A DNA stretch of 64,000 bases from an uncultured Dokdonia sp. (GTDB lineage Bacteria; Bacteroidota; Bacteroidia; Flavobacteriales; Flavobacteriaceae). The first letter of the stretch is position 1. Every line of letters begins with the position of its first letter. Below are positions 8,299-15,520 of the stretch, one piece after another. The position numbers and the translations under genes are program-made. The stretch spans positions 124,001 to 188,000 of the forward strand of contig NZ_CANLOB010000007.1 of assembly GCF_947492815.1 (NCBI RefSeq), read 5' to 3'. The notes beneath the pieces were generated by a model, which saw only the letters and a program-made list of their open reading frames with translations, was not told the DNA's origin and ran no database searches.

Positions 8299-8780
8299 AT
8301 TAAGAGATCAAGTTTAGACAATTATATAGCTAAGATAGAAACCCTATTATTTTGTGCTTCGCATTTTACAAAATAACACCCTTGTTAAGAGATTGAAAGA
8401 TACATACTACAACAAGCACTGATATACAAACACAAGTAGCGGAGTCGCAAAAGGTTCATCTAAGATAGATTTGTACTGTAAAATACGGATACGCATCCTA
8501 TTATTTTGTGCTTCGCATTTTACAAAATAACACCCTTGTTAAGAGATTAAAAGATACATACTATACTAAGCTCAGATTTACAAACACAAGTAACGGAGTC
8601 GCAAAAGTTTTTTTTGTACAAAAAGCTACAAAAAAACCTTTTGCTTACCACCTCGTTAAGAGATTACAACACACATAGTGCAACAAGAACAGATTTGCAA
8701 AACAGCATTACGAATCGTGGTTATTGTTTTTGTAGAAAAATGTACAAAAACAATAACCACTCACCACCTCGTTAAGAGAT
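8299..8780 (+). repeat. array of five hairpin-bearing repeats upstream of metK
   Basis: The block (A/G)TTAAGAGAT recurs at 8299, 8384, 8538, 8655 and 8771, giving spacings of about 85, 154, 117 and 116 bases. Between blocks sit strong hairpins. At 8717-8760 two perfectly complementary 18-base arms flank an 8-base loop (gaaaaatg). At 8601-8644 there are again two 18-base arms with one mismatch and loop caaaaagc. The outer halves of these stems differ completely in sequence yet stay complementary, while the inner part (TTTTTGTA) and the 3' tail ACCACCTCGTTAAGAGATTA are kept. Units 1 and 2 end in a shared hairpin with loop gcttcgcatttt. No open reading frame explains the region. Confidence 0.85.
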
Positions 8781-8791
8781 TATTAATAGTA

Positions 8792-8821
8792 TTGCTAATT
8801 TTAAAAGTTTACTTACATTTG
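8792..8821 (+). promoter_or_regulatory. metK promoter
   Basis: TTG (8792-8794), 19 bases, then TACATTTG (8814-8821): an exact match to the Bacteroidota housekeeping pattern TTG-N19-TAnnTTTG. Transcription should start near 8828, just before the riboswitch-like leader. Confidence 0.8.
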
Positions 8822-8834
8822 CATCTGAAATAAC

Positions 8835-8937
8835 GAGGACAGATTTGACCGCTTGCAACCTCTTAAAAAAATGCCTAAATAATTACAGTTGAATCTTCAA
8901 CTTCGGTGTAATTTTCCTAGGGAGCTTTCGTCAAATC
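8835..8937 (+). promoter_or_regulatory. SAM-II-like riboswitch in the metK leader
   Basis: The leader has the SAM-II (SAM-alpha) signature: P1 GAGG (8835-8838) with CCTC (8859-8862), enclosing GATTTGACCGCTTGCAA, followed by TTAAAAAAATGCCTAAA. A long arm follows: AATTAC/GTAATT and AGTTGA/TCAACT form a hairpin at 8881-8912, and GTCAAATC (8930-8937) is exactly complementary to GATTTGAC (8842-8849). That pairing could be the pseudoknot stem of a long-loop variant, or an alternative structure used as expression platform. It lies directly upstream of metK, the SAM synthetase. The canonical 3' end is not matched exactly, so the subclass is uncertain. Confidence 0.68.
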
Positions 8938-8964
8938 GACTTCAAACTATCAAACAAATAGCTA

Positions 8965-10218
8965 ATGGCATATTTATTCACTTCAGAAAGTGTATCTGAA
9001 GGACACCCAGATAAAGTAGCAGATCAAATATCTGACGCACTCATTGATAATTTTTTAGCCTTTGATCCTGAATCAAAAGTAGCTTGCGAAACATTGGTTA
9101 CTACAGGACAAGTAGTACTTGCAGGAGAAGTAAAAAGTAACACCTATTTAGATGTTCAAAAAATTGCACGTAATACCATTAATAAAATAGGATATACCAA
9201 AGGAGAGTATATGTTTGATGGAAATTCTTGCGGTGTTCTTTCTGCAATTCATGAGCAATCTGACGATATTAATCGTGGAGTAGATCGTGCTTCAAAAGAA
9301 GAGCAAGGAGCAGGAGATCAAGGAATGATGTTTGGATATGCTACCAAAGAAACAGAAGATTTAATGCCACTAGCCTTAGATCTTTCTCATAAAATTCTTA
9401 TCGAGCTCGCAGCATTACGTCGCGAAAACAAAGAAATCACTTATTTACGTCCTGACTCAAAAAGTCAAGTAACTATTGAGTATAGTGATGATAATGTACC
9501 ACAGCGTATTGATGCTATTGTTGTTTCTACACAGCATGATGATTTTGACGAAGACGAAGCCATGCTTGCTAAAATTCGTAAAGATATCGTTGATATCTTA
9601 ATTCCTAGATTGGTTACCAAACTTCCTGCGCACGTTGCTGGCTTATTTAATAACGATATTAAATACCACATCAACCCTACAGGAAAATTTGTGATAGGAG
9701 GACCTCATGGAGATACAGGACTTACTGGACGTAAGATTATTGTAGATACTTATGGAGGTAAAGGAGCGCACGGAGGTGGTGCTTTCTCAGGAAAAGACCC
9801 ATCAAAAGTAGACCGCAGTGCTGCGTATGCAACTCGCCATATCGCTAAAAACCTCGTTGCTGCAGGTGTAGCCGATGAAGTCTTAGTACAGGTATCATAT
9901 GCTATTGGGGTTGTAGAACCTATGGGAATTTTTGTAGATACTTATGGAACTTCAAATCTTAATATGACTGATGGTGAGATTGCTCAAAAAGTCACTGAGA
10001 TTTTTGACATGAGACCTGCTGCTATTGAAGCACGTCTTAAATTACGCTCACCTATGTATAGCGAAACAGCTGCCTATGGACATATGGGACGTAAAAATGA
10101 AACGATTACCAAAACTTTTGAACGCCTTGACGGAACTACAAAAGACGTGGAAGTAGAACTTTTCACATGGGAAAAATTAGATTATGTAGATCAAGTAAAA
10201 ACGGCTTTCGGATTCTAG
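8965..10218 (+). CDS. metK: S-adenosylmethionine synthetase
   Basis: A 417-residue MetK with its three-domain signatures: '[15 protein letters not shown]' near the N-terminus, '[12 protein letters not shown]' at about 115, and the phosphate-binding '[19 protein letters not shown]' at about 271-289. It makes SAM from methionine and ATP, closing the pathway of the divergent met operon. The family is usually 380-420 residues; here an internal insertion of acidic residues ('[13 protein letters not shown]') is seen, common in Flavobacteriaceae. The start ATG follows the riboswitch-like leader by 27 bases. A strong terminator follows at 10246. Confidence 0.97.
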   Translation: MAYLFTSESVSEGHPDKVADQISDALIDNFLAFDPESKVACETLVTTGQVVLAGEVKSNTYLDVQKIARNTINKIGYTKGEYMFDGNSCGVLSAIHEQSDDINRGVDRASKEEQGAGDQGMMFGYATKETEDLMPLALDLSHKILIELAALRRENKEITYLRPDSKSQVTIEYSDDNVPQRIDAIVVSTQHDDFDEDEAMLAKIRKDIVDILIPRLVTKLPAHVAGLFNNDIKYHINPTGKFVIGGPHGDTGLTGRKIIVDTYGGKGAHGGGAFSGKDPSKVDRSAAYATRHIAKNLVAAGVADEVLVQVSYAIGVVEPMGIFVDTYGTSNLNMTDGEIAQKVTEIFDMRPAAIEARLKLRSPMYSETAAYGHMGRKNETITKTFERLDGTTKDVEVELFTWEKLDYVDQVKTAFGF

Positions 10219-10245
10219 AACAGTTGTTATTCTAAAAATAGACAA

Positions 10246-10277
10246 AGAGGCAATCGTCATGATTGCCTCTTTTTTTG
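10246..10277 (+). terminator. intrinsic terminator of metK
   Basis: Ten-pair stem AGAGGCAATC / GATTGCCTCT with a GTCAT loop followed by seven T residues. Confidence 0.93.
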
Positions 10278-10290
10278 TTTGTATTTATAC

Positions 10291-10304
10291 GCTTTCGCGA
10301 AAGC
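10291..10304. repeat. 14-bp palindrome, copy 3
   Basis: Perfect copy between the metK terminator and the serine hydrolase gene, preceded by TAC. The rest of this gap (10305-10452) holds a small GC-rich hairpin at 10321-10336 and no gene that I can see. Confidence 0.95.
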
Positions 10305-10452
10305 AAATTTATGACACCTCCCTGCTAGCCAGCAGGCTCACAGCCGTAGGAAGCATAAAACGTTAAAGCACATACAGAAATAATATCCATTTGATTGTAA
10401 CCAATCCTTATCATTAATCGTCTTATAATTAATCAATCAAAAATCACCTTTC

Positions 10453-12084
10453 ATGAAAATTTTTAAGACACTACTCATTCTACTTGTCGTTTCTTCACTA
10501 AGTGCGCAAAATATCACAACTACTTTTGATCAGATGTTTCAGAAGAAGTATCCAGACGATGGCCCTGGAGCTACTGTTTTAGTTACTAAAAAAGGCAAGA
10601 TTCTATACCGAAATGCCTTTGGAAATGCTAACCTAGAAAACAATATTGTGATGAATCCTGATCACGTTTTTGAAATAGGATCTATTACAAAACAATTTAC
10701 AGCTGTTTCTATCTTAATGCTTGAAGAAGAAGGGAAACTAACTATTCAAGATAAGCTTTCTAAATATCTTCCGGAATATCCAAATGGAGATCAAATTACT
10801 ATTCATCAACTACTAAACCATACCTCAGGCATTAAGAGTTACACTGCCATGGAAGGACTTAATACATTTGGAAAAATTGATAAAAGCCCCATTGAAATAA
10901 TAGACTATTTTAAAAACGAACCTGTAGATTTCCAGCCTGGAGAACAATGGGAATATAATAACTCTGGATACATTGTTTTGGGATATATTATTGAAGAAGT
11001 AACTGGAATGTCTTATGCCGACTTTATTCAAAAACGAATTTTCGATACACTCGGAATGAAAAATTCATATTATGGAAACAAAGCAAGGATCATTAAAAAC
11101 AGAGCTTCAGGATATCAACCAACAGAAAACGGATTTCAAAATGCAATGCAAATAAGCATGACCATTCCATATGCTGCAGGTTCTCTAATGTCTTGTGTAG
11201 ATGACATGTTTTTATGGCACAAAGCGATACGAGACAACACATTAATTAGCGAAAAAAGCAAAGCCAAAGCACATACAAACACCGTACTCAATAATGGAAA
11301 ACCAACTAATTACGGATACGGATGGCAGATTAATGAATTAAACAGAAAACAAAGCATAGAACATGGAGGAGGTATTTTTGGATTTGTTACACAAGGCGTA
11401 TATGTTCCAGATGAAGATATTTATGCGATTGTATTGACAAATGCAAATGGTAATTCTCCACAAGATATCACCTTAAAACTTGCTAGCATGGTCATGGATG
11501 ACCCTATGTTTACAAATACGGCTTCAATAAGTCTTTCTCAAAAGCAATTACAAAAATGGACAGGCACGTATGAATTTGAAAATGATGTATTGCGATTTAT
11601 TACTTTAGAAGGAAATCAATTATATAGTCAGCGAGAAGGGAGTGAAAAAATTGCTATTTCTCCTTTAGATGACCATACTTTTATTTTTGAAGATAGTTTT
11701 ACTACCTATATTTTTTCTGACGAAAATGGAAAGAAAAAAGCTGTTTTCAAAAATCGTATTGATGAAAAAATAGGTGTAGAAAGTACTAAAAAAGCTACTG
11801 CTAATAAAGAAGGTATCACACTTGATCCAAACGTAATCAAAGACTACACAGGAACCTACGAATTAAATCCTAATTTCAGCATTGCAATCACAACAGAAGG
11901 GAATCAAATTTTTGCTGAAGCTACAGGGCAACCAAAAATTGAAATCTTTGGAGAAGATACCGATGCTTTTTTCTTAAAAGTAGTTCCTGCCAAATTGATA
12001 TTTACCCGCGATTCTTCAAATAATGTAAGCCATGTCACGCTTTATCAGGGAGGACAACAAATGAAAGGAGTAAAAACAAATTAA
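10453..12084 (+). CDS. secreted serine hydrolase, beta-lactamase class C/penicillin-binding family
   Basis: A 543-residue exported protein with a signal peptide ('ILLVVSSLSAQ', residues 8-19). The catalytic domain (about 25-350) has the three motifs of the class: SxxK at S77-I-T-K80, the Tyr motif 'YNNSGY', and HGG in 'EHGGGIFGF'. Behind it are two tandem beta-rich domains (about 360-440 and 460-540), each starting with a 'W/Y-T-G-T-Y' strand, of the DUF3471 kind. Relatives are D-alanyl carboxypeptidases, esterases or peptidases. A true beta-lactamase role is not supported by anything specific. It appears monocistronic and is followed by a 133-bp hairpin element. Confidence 0.85.
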   Translation: MKIFKTLLILLVVSSLSAQNITTTFDQMFQKKYPDDGPGATVLVTKKGKILYRNAFGNANLENNIVMNPDHVFEIGSITKQFTAVSILMLEEEGKLTIQDKLSKYLPEYPNGDQITIHQLLNHTSGIKSYTAMEGLNTFGKIDKSPIEIIDYFKNEPVDFQPGEQWEYNNSGYIVLGYIIEEVTGMSYADFIQKRIFDTLGMKNSYYGNKARIIKNRASGYQPTENGFQNAMQISMTIPYAAGSLMSCVDDMFLWHKAIRDNTLISEKSKAKAHTNTVLNNGKPTNYGYGWQINELNRKQSIEHGGGIFGFVTQGVYVPDEDIYAIVLTNANGNSPQDITLKLASMVMDDPMFTNTASISLSQKQLQKWTGTYEFENDVLRFITLEGNQLYSQREGSEKIAISPLDDHTFIFEDSFTTYIFSDENGKKKAVFKNRIDEKIGVESTKKATANKEGITLDPNVIKDYTGTYELNPNFSIAITTEGNQIFAEATGQPKIEIFGEDTDAFFLKVVPAKLIFTRDSSNNVSHVTLYQGGQQMKGVKTN

Positions 12085-12104
12085 TAGCGCAATAAGATAT
12101 TATT

Positions 12105-12237
12105 AAAAGAGTGTTTAAAAATATTTTTTTCATCAAGCTGAACTTGTTTCAGCTTCTCACAAAATTAAGAACTAATACAATGAGATTCTGAAATGAATTC
12201 AGAATGACGTTTTAAACTACTTTTCAAACACTCTTTT
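12105..12237. repeat. 133-bp MITE-like inverted-repeat element
   Basis: Terminal arms AAAAGAGTGTTT (12105-12116) and AAACACTCTTTT (12226-12237) are perfectly complementary. Inside are two further imperfect arms at 12131-12159 and 12181-12209, carrying CTGAACTTGTTTCAG and TTCTGAAATGAATTCAG. The whole could fold into one long hairpin. It carries no gene. It may also terminate transcription of the upstream hydrolase. Mobility is suspected from the layout only. Confidence 0.7.
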
Positions 12238-12301
12238 TCATTTCTATCATAAATCGCTCTAACAAGACTCATCTTTTTAGATGGCTCTTTTTGTTACTAA
12301 T

Positions 12302-12350
12302 TACGCTTTCGCGAAAGCGTACTTCAGCTTTCAAGAAGTTTATGCTGAGC
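12302..12350 (+). repeat. 49-bp repeat containing the palindrome, copy A
   Basis: The 14-bp palindrome (12305-12318) is followed by TTCAGCTTTCAAGAAG and TTTATGCTGAGC. The same 49 bases occur inverted at 15463-15511 with one mismatch, so the two copies flank the 12.4-15.4 kb gene block. Confidence 0.92.
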
Positions 12351-12398
12351 AAAGCCGATGCATTAAAGCGTATAAAATCATTTATCTAATAGTATCTA

Positions 12399-13010
12399 TT
12401 ACTTTATTTTTTTCTTAAAACGACGATCTATAAAAAACTGAAAAACAAATAACAGTAAGAATATCAATCGAGAACCTAGAGGCAATGCAGAAGCTATTAA
12501 AGAGGCAACTATCCATACTACCATTACATTTAAACCACGTGCACGATACCAACGGTAATAGATTCTAGTAAATCCTGTTTTCTGCTTCTCTTGGTGGTAT
12601 ACATAATGTAACATCCATAAATTAAAAAATCCAATAACCGCAAGATTGATACAATAAAATACAAAAGGACCTGCATGATTAAATCCATTTACATACATCG
12701 CTGTAGAAAAAGGTAGTATGACAATAGAAAGTAAAAAGAAAATAGTAAGCCATAATAGCTTTCCTTTAACAATACTTACGTATTTCATTAATTTAAGATG
12801 TCCTATCCAATAAAGCGCACTTACCAAGAAACTCACAATAAGACCAATAAAATCGGGAATCCTATTAGATAGTAACGTGGTAAATTTTGTCGTACTTATG
12901 GCATTTGCAGAGGGTACGGCTACTTCTAAAATGAGAAGCGTCATGACTATAGAAAATACCGCATCACTAAAATTAATGACACGATTCTTATCATATGTAA
13001 TTTCTTTCAT
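12399..13010 (-). CDS. TMEM175-family (DUF1211) membrane protein, putative potassium channel
   Basis: A 203-residue protein with the family signature 'RVINFSDAVFSIVMTLL', where the FSDAV motif spans residues 14-18 on the first membrane helix. About five to six hydrophobic helices follow, ending in a very basic tail ('FFIDRRFKKKIK'). Bacterial TMEM175 proteins form tetrameric potassium-permeable channels whose first helix lines the pore. It is transcribed divergently from the small secreted protein gene, and no operon partner is evident. Confidence 0.85.
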   Translation of the reverse strand: MKEITYDKNRVINFSDAVFSIVMTLLILEVAVPSANAISTTKFTTLLSNRIPDFIGLIVSFLVSALYWIGHLKLMKYVSIVKGKLLWLTIFFLLSIVILPFSTAMYVNGFNHAGPFVFYCINLAVIGFFNLWMLHYVYHQEKQKTGFTRIYYRWYRARGLNVMVVWIVASLIASALPLGSRLIFLLLFVFQFFIDRRFKKKIK

Positions 13011-13091
13011 GGAATAGTAATCGTTAGTTACAGAAAAGATATGGCTTTATTTTTGATTACATTCAACTACTAATTAAAAAACAATATTCTT

Positions 13092-13451
13092 ATGAAAACC
13101 GATCTATACACAAAAAGTATTTTAACAGTCATTGCAATTGCGCTTTCTATTATTGTATTAAAAGACATTTCCATAATTCCTGAAGCACATGCTACGACAG
13201 CAAATACTACTATCCCAACAACAAATAGTAACTACGGACTTATTCCTATAAATGAAGATGGGTCTATCAATGTACGTTTAGTGTCTACTGAGCAACTAGA
13301 TGTAAATATCAAAAATATAGACACCTATGATGAATTGAGAGTAGATTTACGTCGTATTAATACAAGTGACGAATTGGATATCAATCTAGATGAGATAGGT
13401 GGCGGATGGATTTCTAATGGAGGCCCCATTTCTGTTAAAATAGAACAATAA
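13092..13451 (+). CDS. small secreted/periplasmic protein of unknown function
   Basis: 119 residues. Residues 8-24 form a hydrophobic export or anchor segment ('SILTVIAIALSIIVLK'). A Thr/Asn-rich linker ('TTANTTIPTTNSN') then leads into a regular alternating stretch of 'V-R-L', 'V-N-I', 'V-D-L', 'I-N-L' strands and ends in 'GPISVKIEQ'. The periodic Ile/Leu/Val-Asp/Asn pattern suggests a small beta-structure. I do not recognise a named family. ATG at 13092 follows a purine-rich stretch after an AATTAAAAAAC leader. Confidence 0.7.
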   Translation: MKTDLYTKSILTVIAIALSIIVLKDISIIPEAHATTANTTIPTTNSNYGLIPINEDGSINVRLVSTEQLDVNIKNIDTYDELRVDLRRINTSDELDINLDEIGGGWISNGGPISVKIEQ

Positions 13452-13615
13452 AAAGTTACACCAAGATCCTGTTGAAAAAGCGAGGTTAACCTACCTACAG
13501 AGGCAGATTCAACTATCATCAATATAAAAATACGTTTTAGTTTTAAGAAAATGATTACTAAAAGCTAAAACGTATTTTCTCAAAGATCAGAATATCTTGT
13601 TTTCAAGATAACGTA

Positions 13616-14062
13616 TTAATTGTCCAGCAAACGCCTGTGGTAATTAATCTGTCCTAAATGATATGTTAAGTGAGATGACAGGTGTATTAAAAAGAACTCA
13701 TAGGTCATCTTCTCATTAAATACTTGAATTGGGTATTGTGATATAAGCATCTCATTATCTACGAGTGCTAATGCTTCCTGTACAGCCTGTATTGTATCAT
13801 CTATCTGTTTTACAAGAGTCGTTACAGGAACGTTTTTTCCTGTAAATTCAAATTCGCGATCACGTACATATCCTGTTTTCCCTATCTGTGCACCAATAAA
13901 TGCATTGAGGTTTCCTAATAAATGTAAACAGAGGTTTCCTCCTGAGTTTGCAATATCTCCATCTATAATCCATAAGTTTTCTTCTTTAGTATAAGAAGTG
14001 ATTTCTGTTTTAAGTCGCGTAAGATCTCTTTTATAGAGTTGCTGAAGTGTATGTATCGCCAT
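13616..14062 (-). CDS. DinB-like four-helix metalloprotein
   Basis: A 148-residue DinB/DUF1572-type protein. Predicted metal ligands are H47 ('NLCLHLLGNL') and the C-terminal cluster 'HLSSHLTYHLGQINYHRRL', the usual His triad arrangement of the DinB-like four-helix bundle. The family includes thiol-dependent transferases and many damage-induced proteins without a known reaction. It is the last gene of the minus-strand set, eight bases after the CIA30 gene, so the two are almost certainly co-transcribed. Confidence 0.8.
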   Translation of the reverse strand: MAIHTLQQLYKRDLTRLKTEITSYTKEENLWIIDGDIANSGGNLCLHLLGNLNAFIGAQIGKTGYVRDREFEFTGKNVPVTTLVKQIDDTIQAVQEALALVDNEMLISQYPIQVFNEKMTYEFFLIHLSSHLTYHLGQINYHRRLLDN

Positions 14063-14070
14063 CTGCTATA

Positions 14071-14616
14071 TTATTTAAAACGAATATAATCGATCTCCAT
14101 CATAAAAGCACTTGCTTTTTTATCATTAGATATCACCCCTAATCGTATAATGCTAGCTAGCTCTTCTTCAGATGGATTTCCAGAAAGTTGATTACCTAAT
14201 CTATATTTTTTAAAATTCCGTAACGGAAGTGCTATTTCCTTCCACTCTCCATTAGTTACAGGGAGTTCTTGCTTAAAATTAGGTTTATAAAACCTTCGAT
14301 AATTGTTTAATGTAAATGCAAAGTTTTGTCCCGTAGATTTATAACGAATCTGCACTTCTGTATAGTTTGACAGATCATAATTTCCATATGAACTTCTGTA
14401 GGATGCAAACCCTCCATTATTTTCAAGTGATATTTCTCCACTAAAAATAATACTCTCTTTCGTTTCTGAAATCGATGCCGTAGAGCGACCTCCCATCACT
14501 CCATCTACCACAACAAACCAATCGCAATTACTACAAGAAGTGCCAAAATCAATTGTATAATTGGCTACGTTCATAAAAAATAATGCTGTTATAAGTATAC
14601 TTGTTTTCATGAACAA
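14071..14616 (-). CDS. secreted CIA30-family (NADH:ubiquinone oxidoreductase intermediate-associated) domain protein
   Basis: A 181-residue protein with a short signal ('SILITALFFMNVANYTI') and a CIA30/CBM11-like beta-sandwich. The diagnostic 'WFVVVDGVMGGRSTASI' (compare W-x-V-V-N-D-G-V-M-G-G-x-S in the family) is at about 33-49, followed by 'FSGEISLENNGGFASYR'. In eukaryotes CIA30 assists complex I assembly; bacterial homologues are secreted or periplasmic and uncharacterised. It is 27 bases after tlpA-like and eight before dinB-like. ATG at 14616 is followed by a second possible start two codons in. Confidence 0.8.
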   Translation of the reverse strand: MFMKTSILITALFFMNVANYTIDFGTSCSNCDWFVVVDGVMGGRSTASISETKESIIFSGEISLENNGGFASYRSSYGNYDLSNYTEVQIRYKSTGQNFAFTLNNYRRFYKPNFKQELPVTNGEWKEIALPLRNFKKYRLGNQLSGNPSEEELASIIRLGVISNDKKASAFMMEIDYIRFK

Positions 14617-14643
14617 CGCCAGACCTATTCTTCGTTTATCGTA

Positions 14644-15423
14644 TTATAGCAAGTTTTCTATTTCTTCTTTTATAGTATCTGCAATACCAGGGATAAATCC
14701 AGTTTTCAGGAAGACTATATTTCCTTCTTGATCTATTACCATGTTGGTAGGATATCCTGTAATACCATTTTCTATGGCATAAGGCATACTATCTGGAACA
14801 ATACGATAATCAAACGTATGTTTTTCAAAGAAAGAAGGCAAACGGTCTTTTGCCGTTGTCGAAAACCCTATAAATTGCACATTAGGATTATCTTTATAAG
14901 TCGCTACCAGCTCATTAAGCTCTGGCATTTCATGTATACAAGGTTTGCATTCTTTAAACCAGAAGTTTATAACAGTTATCTTTCCTTTAAGATCACTAGA
15001 AGTAACTTCTTTTCCATCATAATCAACAAGATTAAATTTTGGAAGTGGCTGTCCAACACTTTCTTGAAGCTTTGCTTCTTGTTCTTCAAACTGAGCCATC
15101 ATTTTCGTCATCTCCGCTTTTTGCTCCTCACTTGGAGGTGCAAGTACCCCTACTGAAACTTCTCCACTTTTGTTTTTATAAAGTTTAGGAAAAGAACCTC
15201 CATTAAGATACTCCATTGCCTCATCTTGTGTTAAAGAATTTCCTTCTTCATTATAAAATGTTACGTCTTCAATCTCAAAACTAAGACTTTCCATCTCTTC
15301 ATTTGGAATTTCTGTCAACCCATCTAAAAAAGAAGTTTTATCTGTTGTCTTTTCGTTTTTGCAGGATACTAATATGAATAACATACATAAACAGACGGTT
15401 TGTAGGATTGTTTTAGTTCTCAT
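14644..15423 (-). CDS. TlpA-family thiol:disulfide lipoprotein
   Basis: 259 residues with a lipobox cysteine at C21 ('LFILVSCKNE'). An acidic N-terminal region of about 100 residues precedes a thioredoxin fold with the active site C159-K-P-C162 in 'NFWFKECKPCIHEMP'. The cis-proline loop is 'GITGYPTNMVI'. Such proteins reduce disulfides or carry electrons in the periplasm. A second lipoprotein thioredoxin begins the same minus-strand series at 21920. Its start is about 100 bases after the outer membrane protein gene, and a copy of the 49-bp repeat lies in that gap. Confidence 0.88.
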   Translation of the reverse strand: MRTKTILQTVCLCMLFILVSCKNEKTTDKTSFLDGLTEIPNEEMESLSFEIEDVTFYNEEGNSLTQDEAMEYLNGGSFPKLYKNKSGEVSVGVLAPPSEEQKAEMTKMMAQFEEQEAKLQESVGQPLPKFNLVDYDGKEVTSSDLKGKITVINFWFKECKPCIHEMPELNELVATYKDNPNVQFIGFSTTAKDRLPSFFEKHTFDYRIVPDSMPYAIENGITGYPTNMVIDQEGNIVFLKTGFIPGIADTIKEEIENLL

Positions 15424-15462
15424 AATGGTTTACAGTTTTATATACGCTTTCCACTTCATTTC

Positions 15463-15511
15463 GCTCAGCATAAACTTCTTGAAAGCTGAAATACGCTTTC
15501 GCGAAAGCGTA
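15463..15511 (-). repeat. 49-bp repeat containing the palindrome, copy B (palindrome copy 5 at 15495-15508)
   Basis: Inverted copy of 12302-12350 with a single C/T difference next to the palindrome. It lies between the outer membrane protein gene and the tlpA-like gene. Confidence 0.92.
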
Positions 15512-15520
15512 AAAAGCATA

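Noticed and set aside
8299..8780. CRISPR array
   Set aside because: Repeat units are not exact, spacing varies (about 85-154 bases), hairpins fill the spacers and no cas gene is near.
8299..8780. Integron attC array
   Set aside because: Stem-base TAACG/CGTTA and sequence-independent stems resemble attC sites, but the R box is GTTAAGA instead of GTTRRRY, units carry no cassette genes and no integrase is in view. Kept only as a hypothesis in the findings.
10321..10336. GC-rich hairpin CCTGCT-AGCC-AGCAGG
   Set aside because: Six pairs only, no T run and no gene that it would serve.
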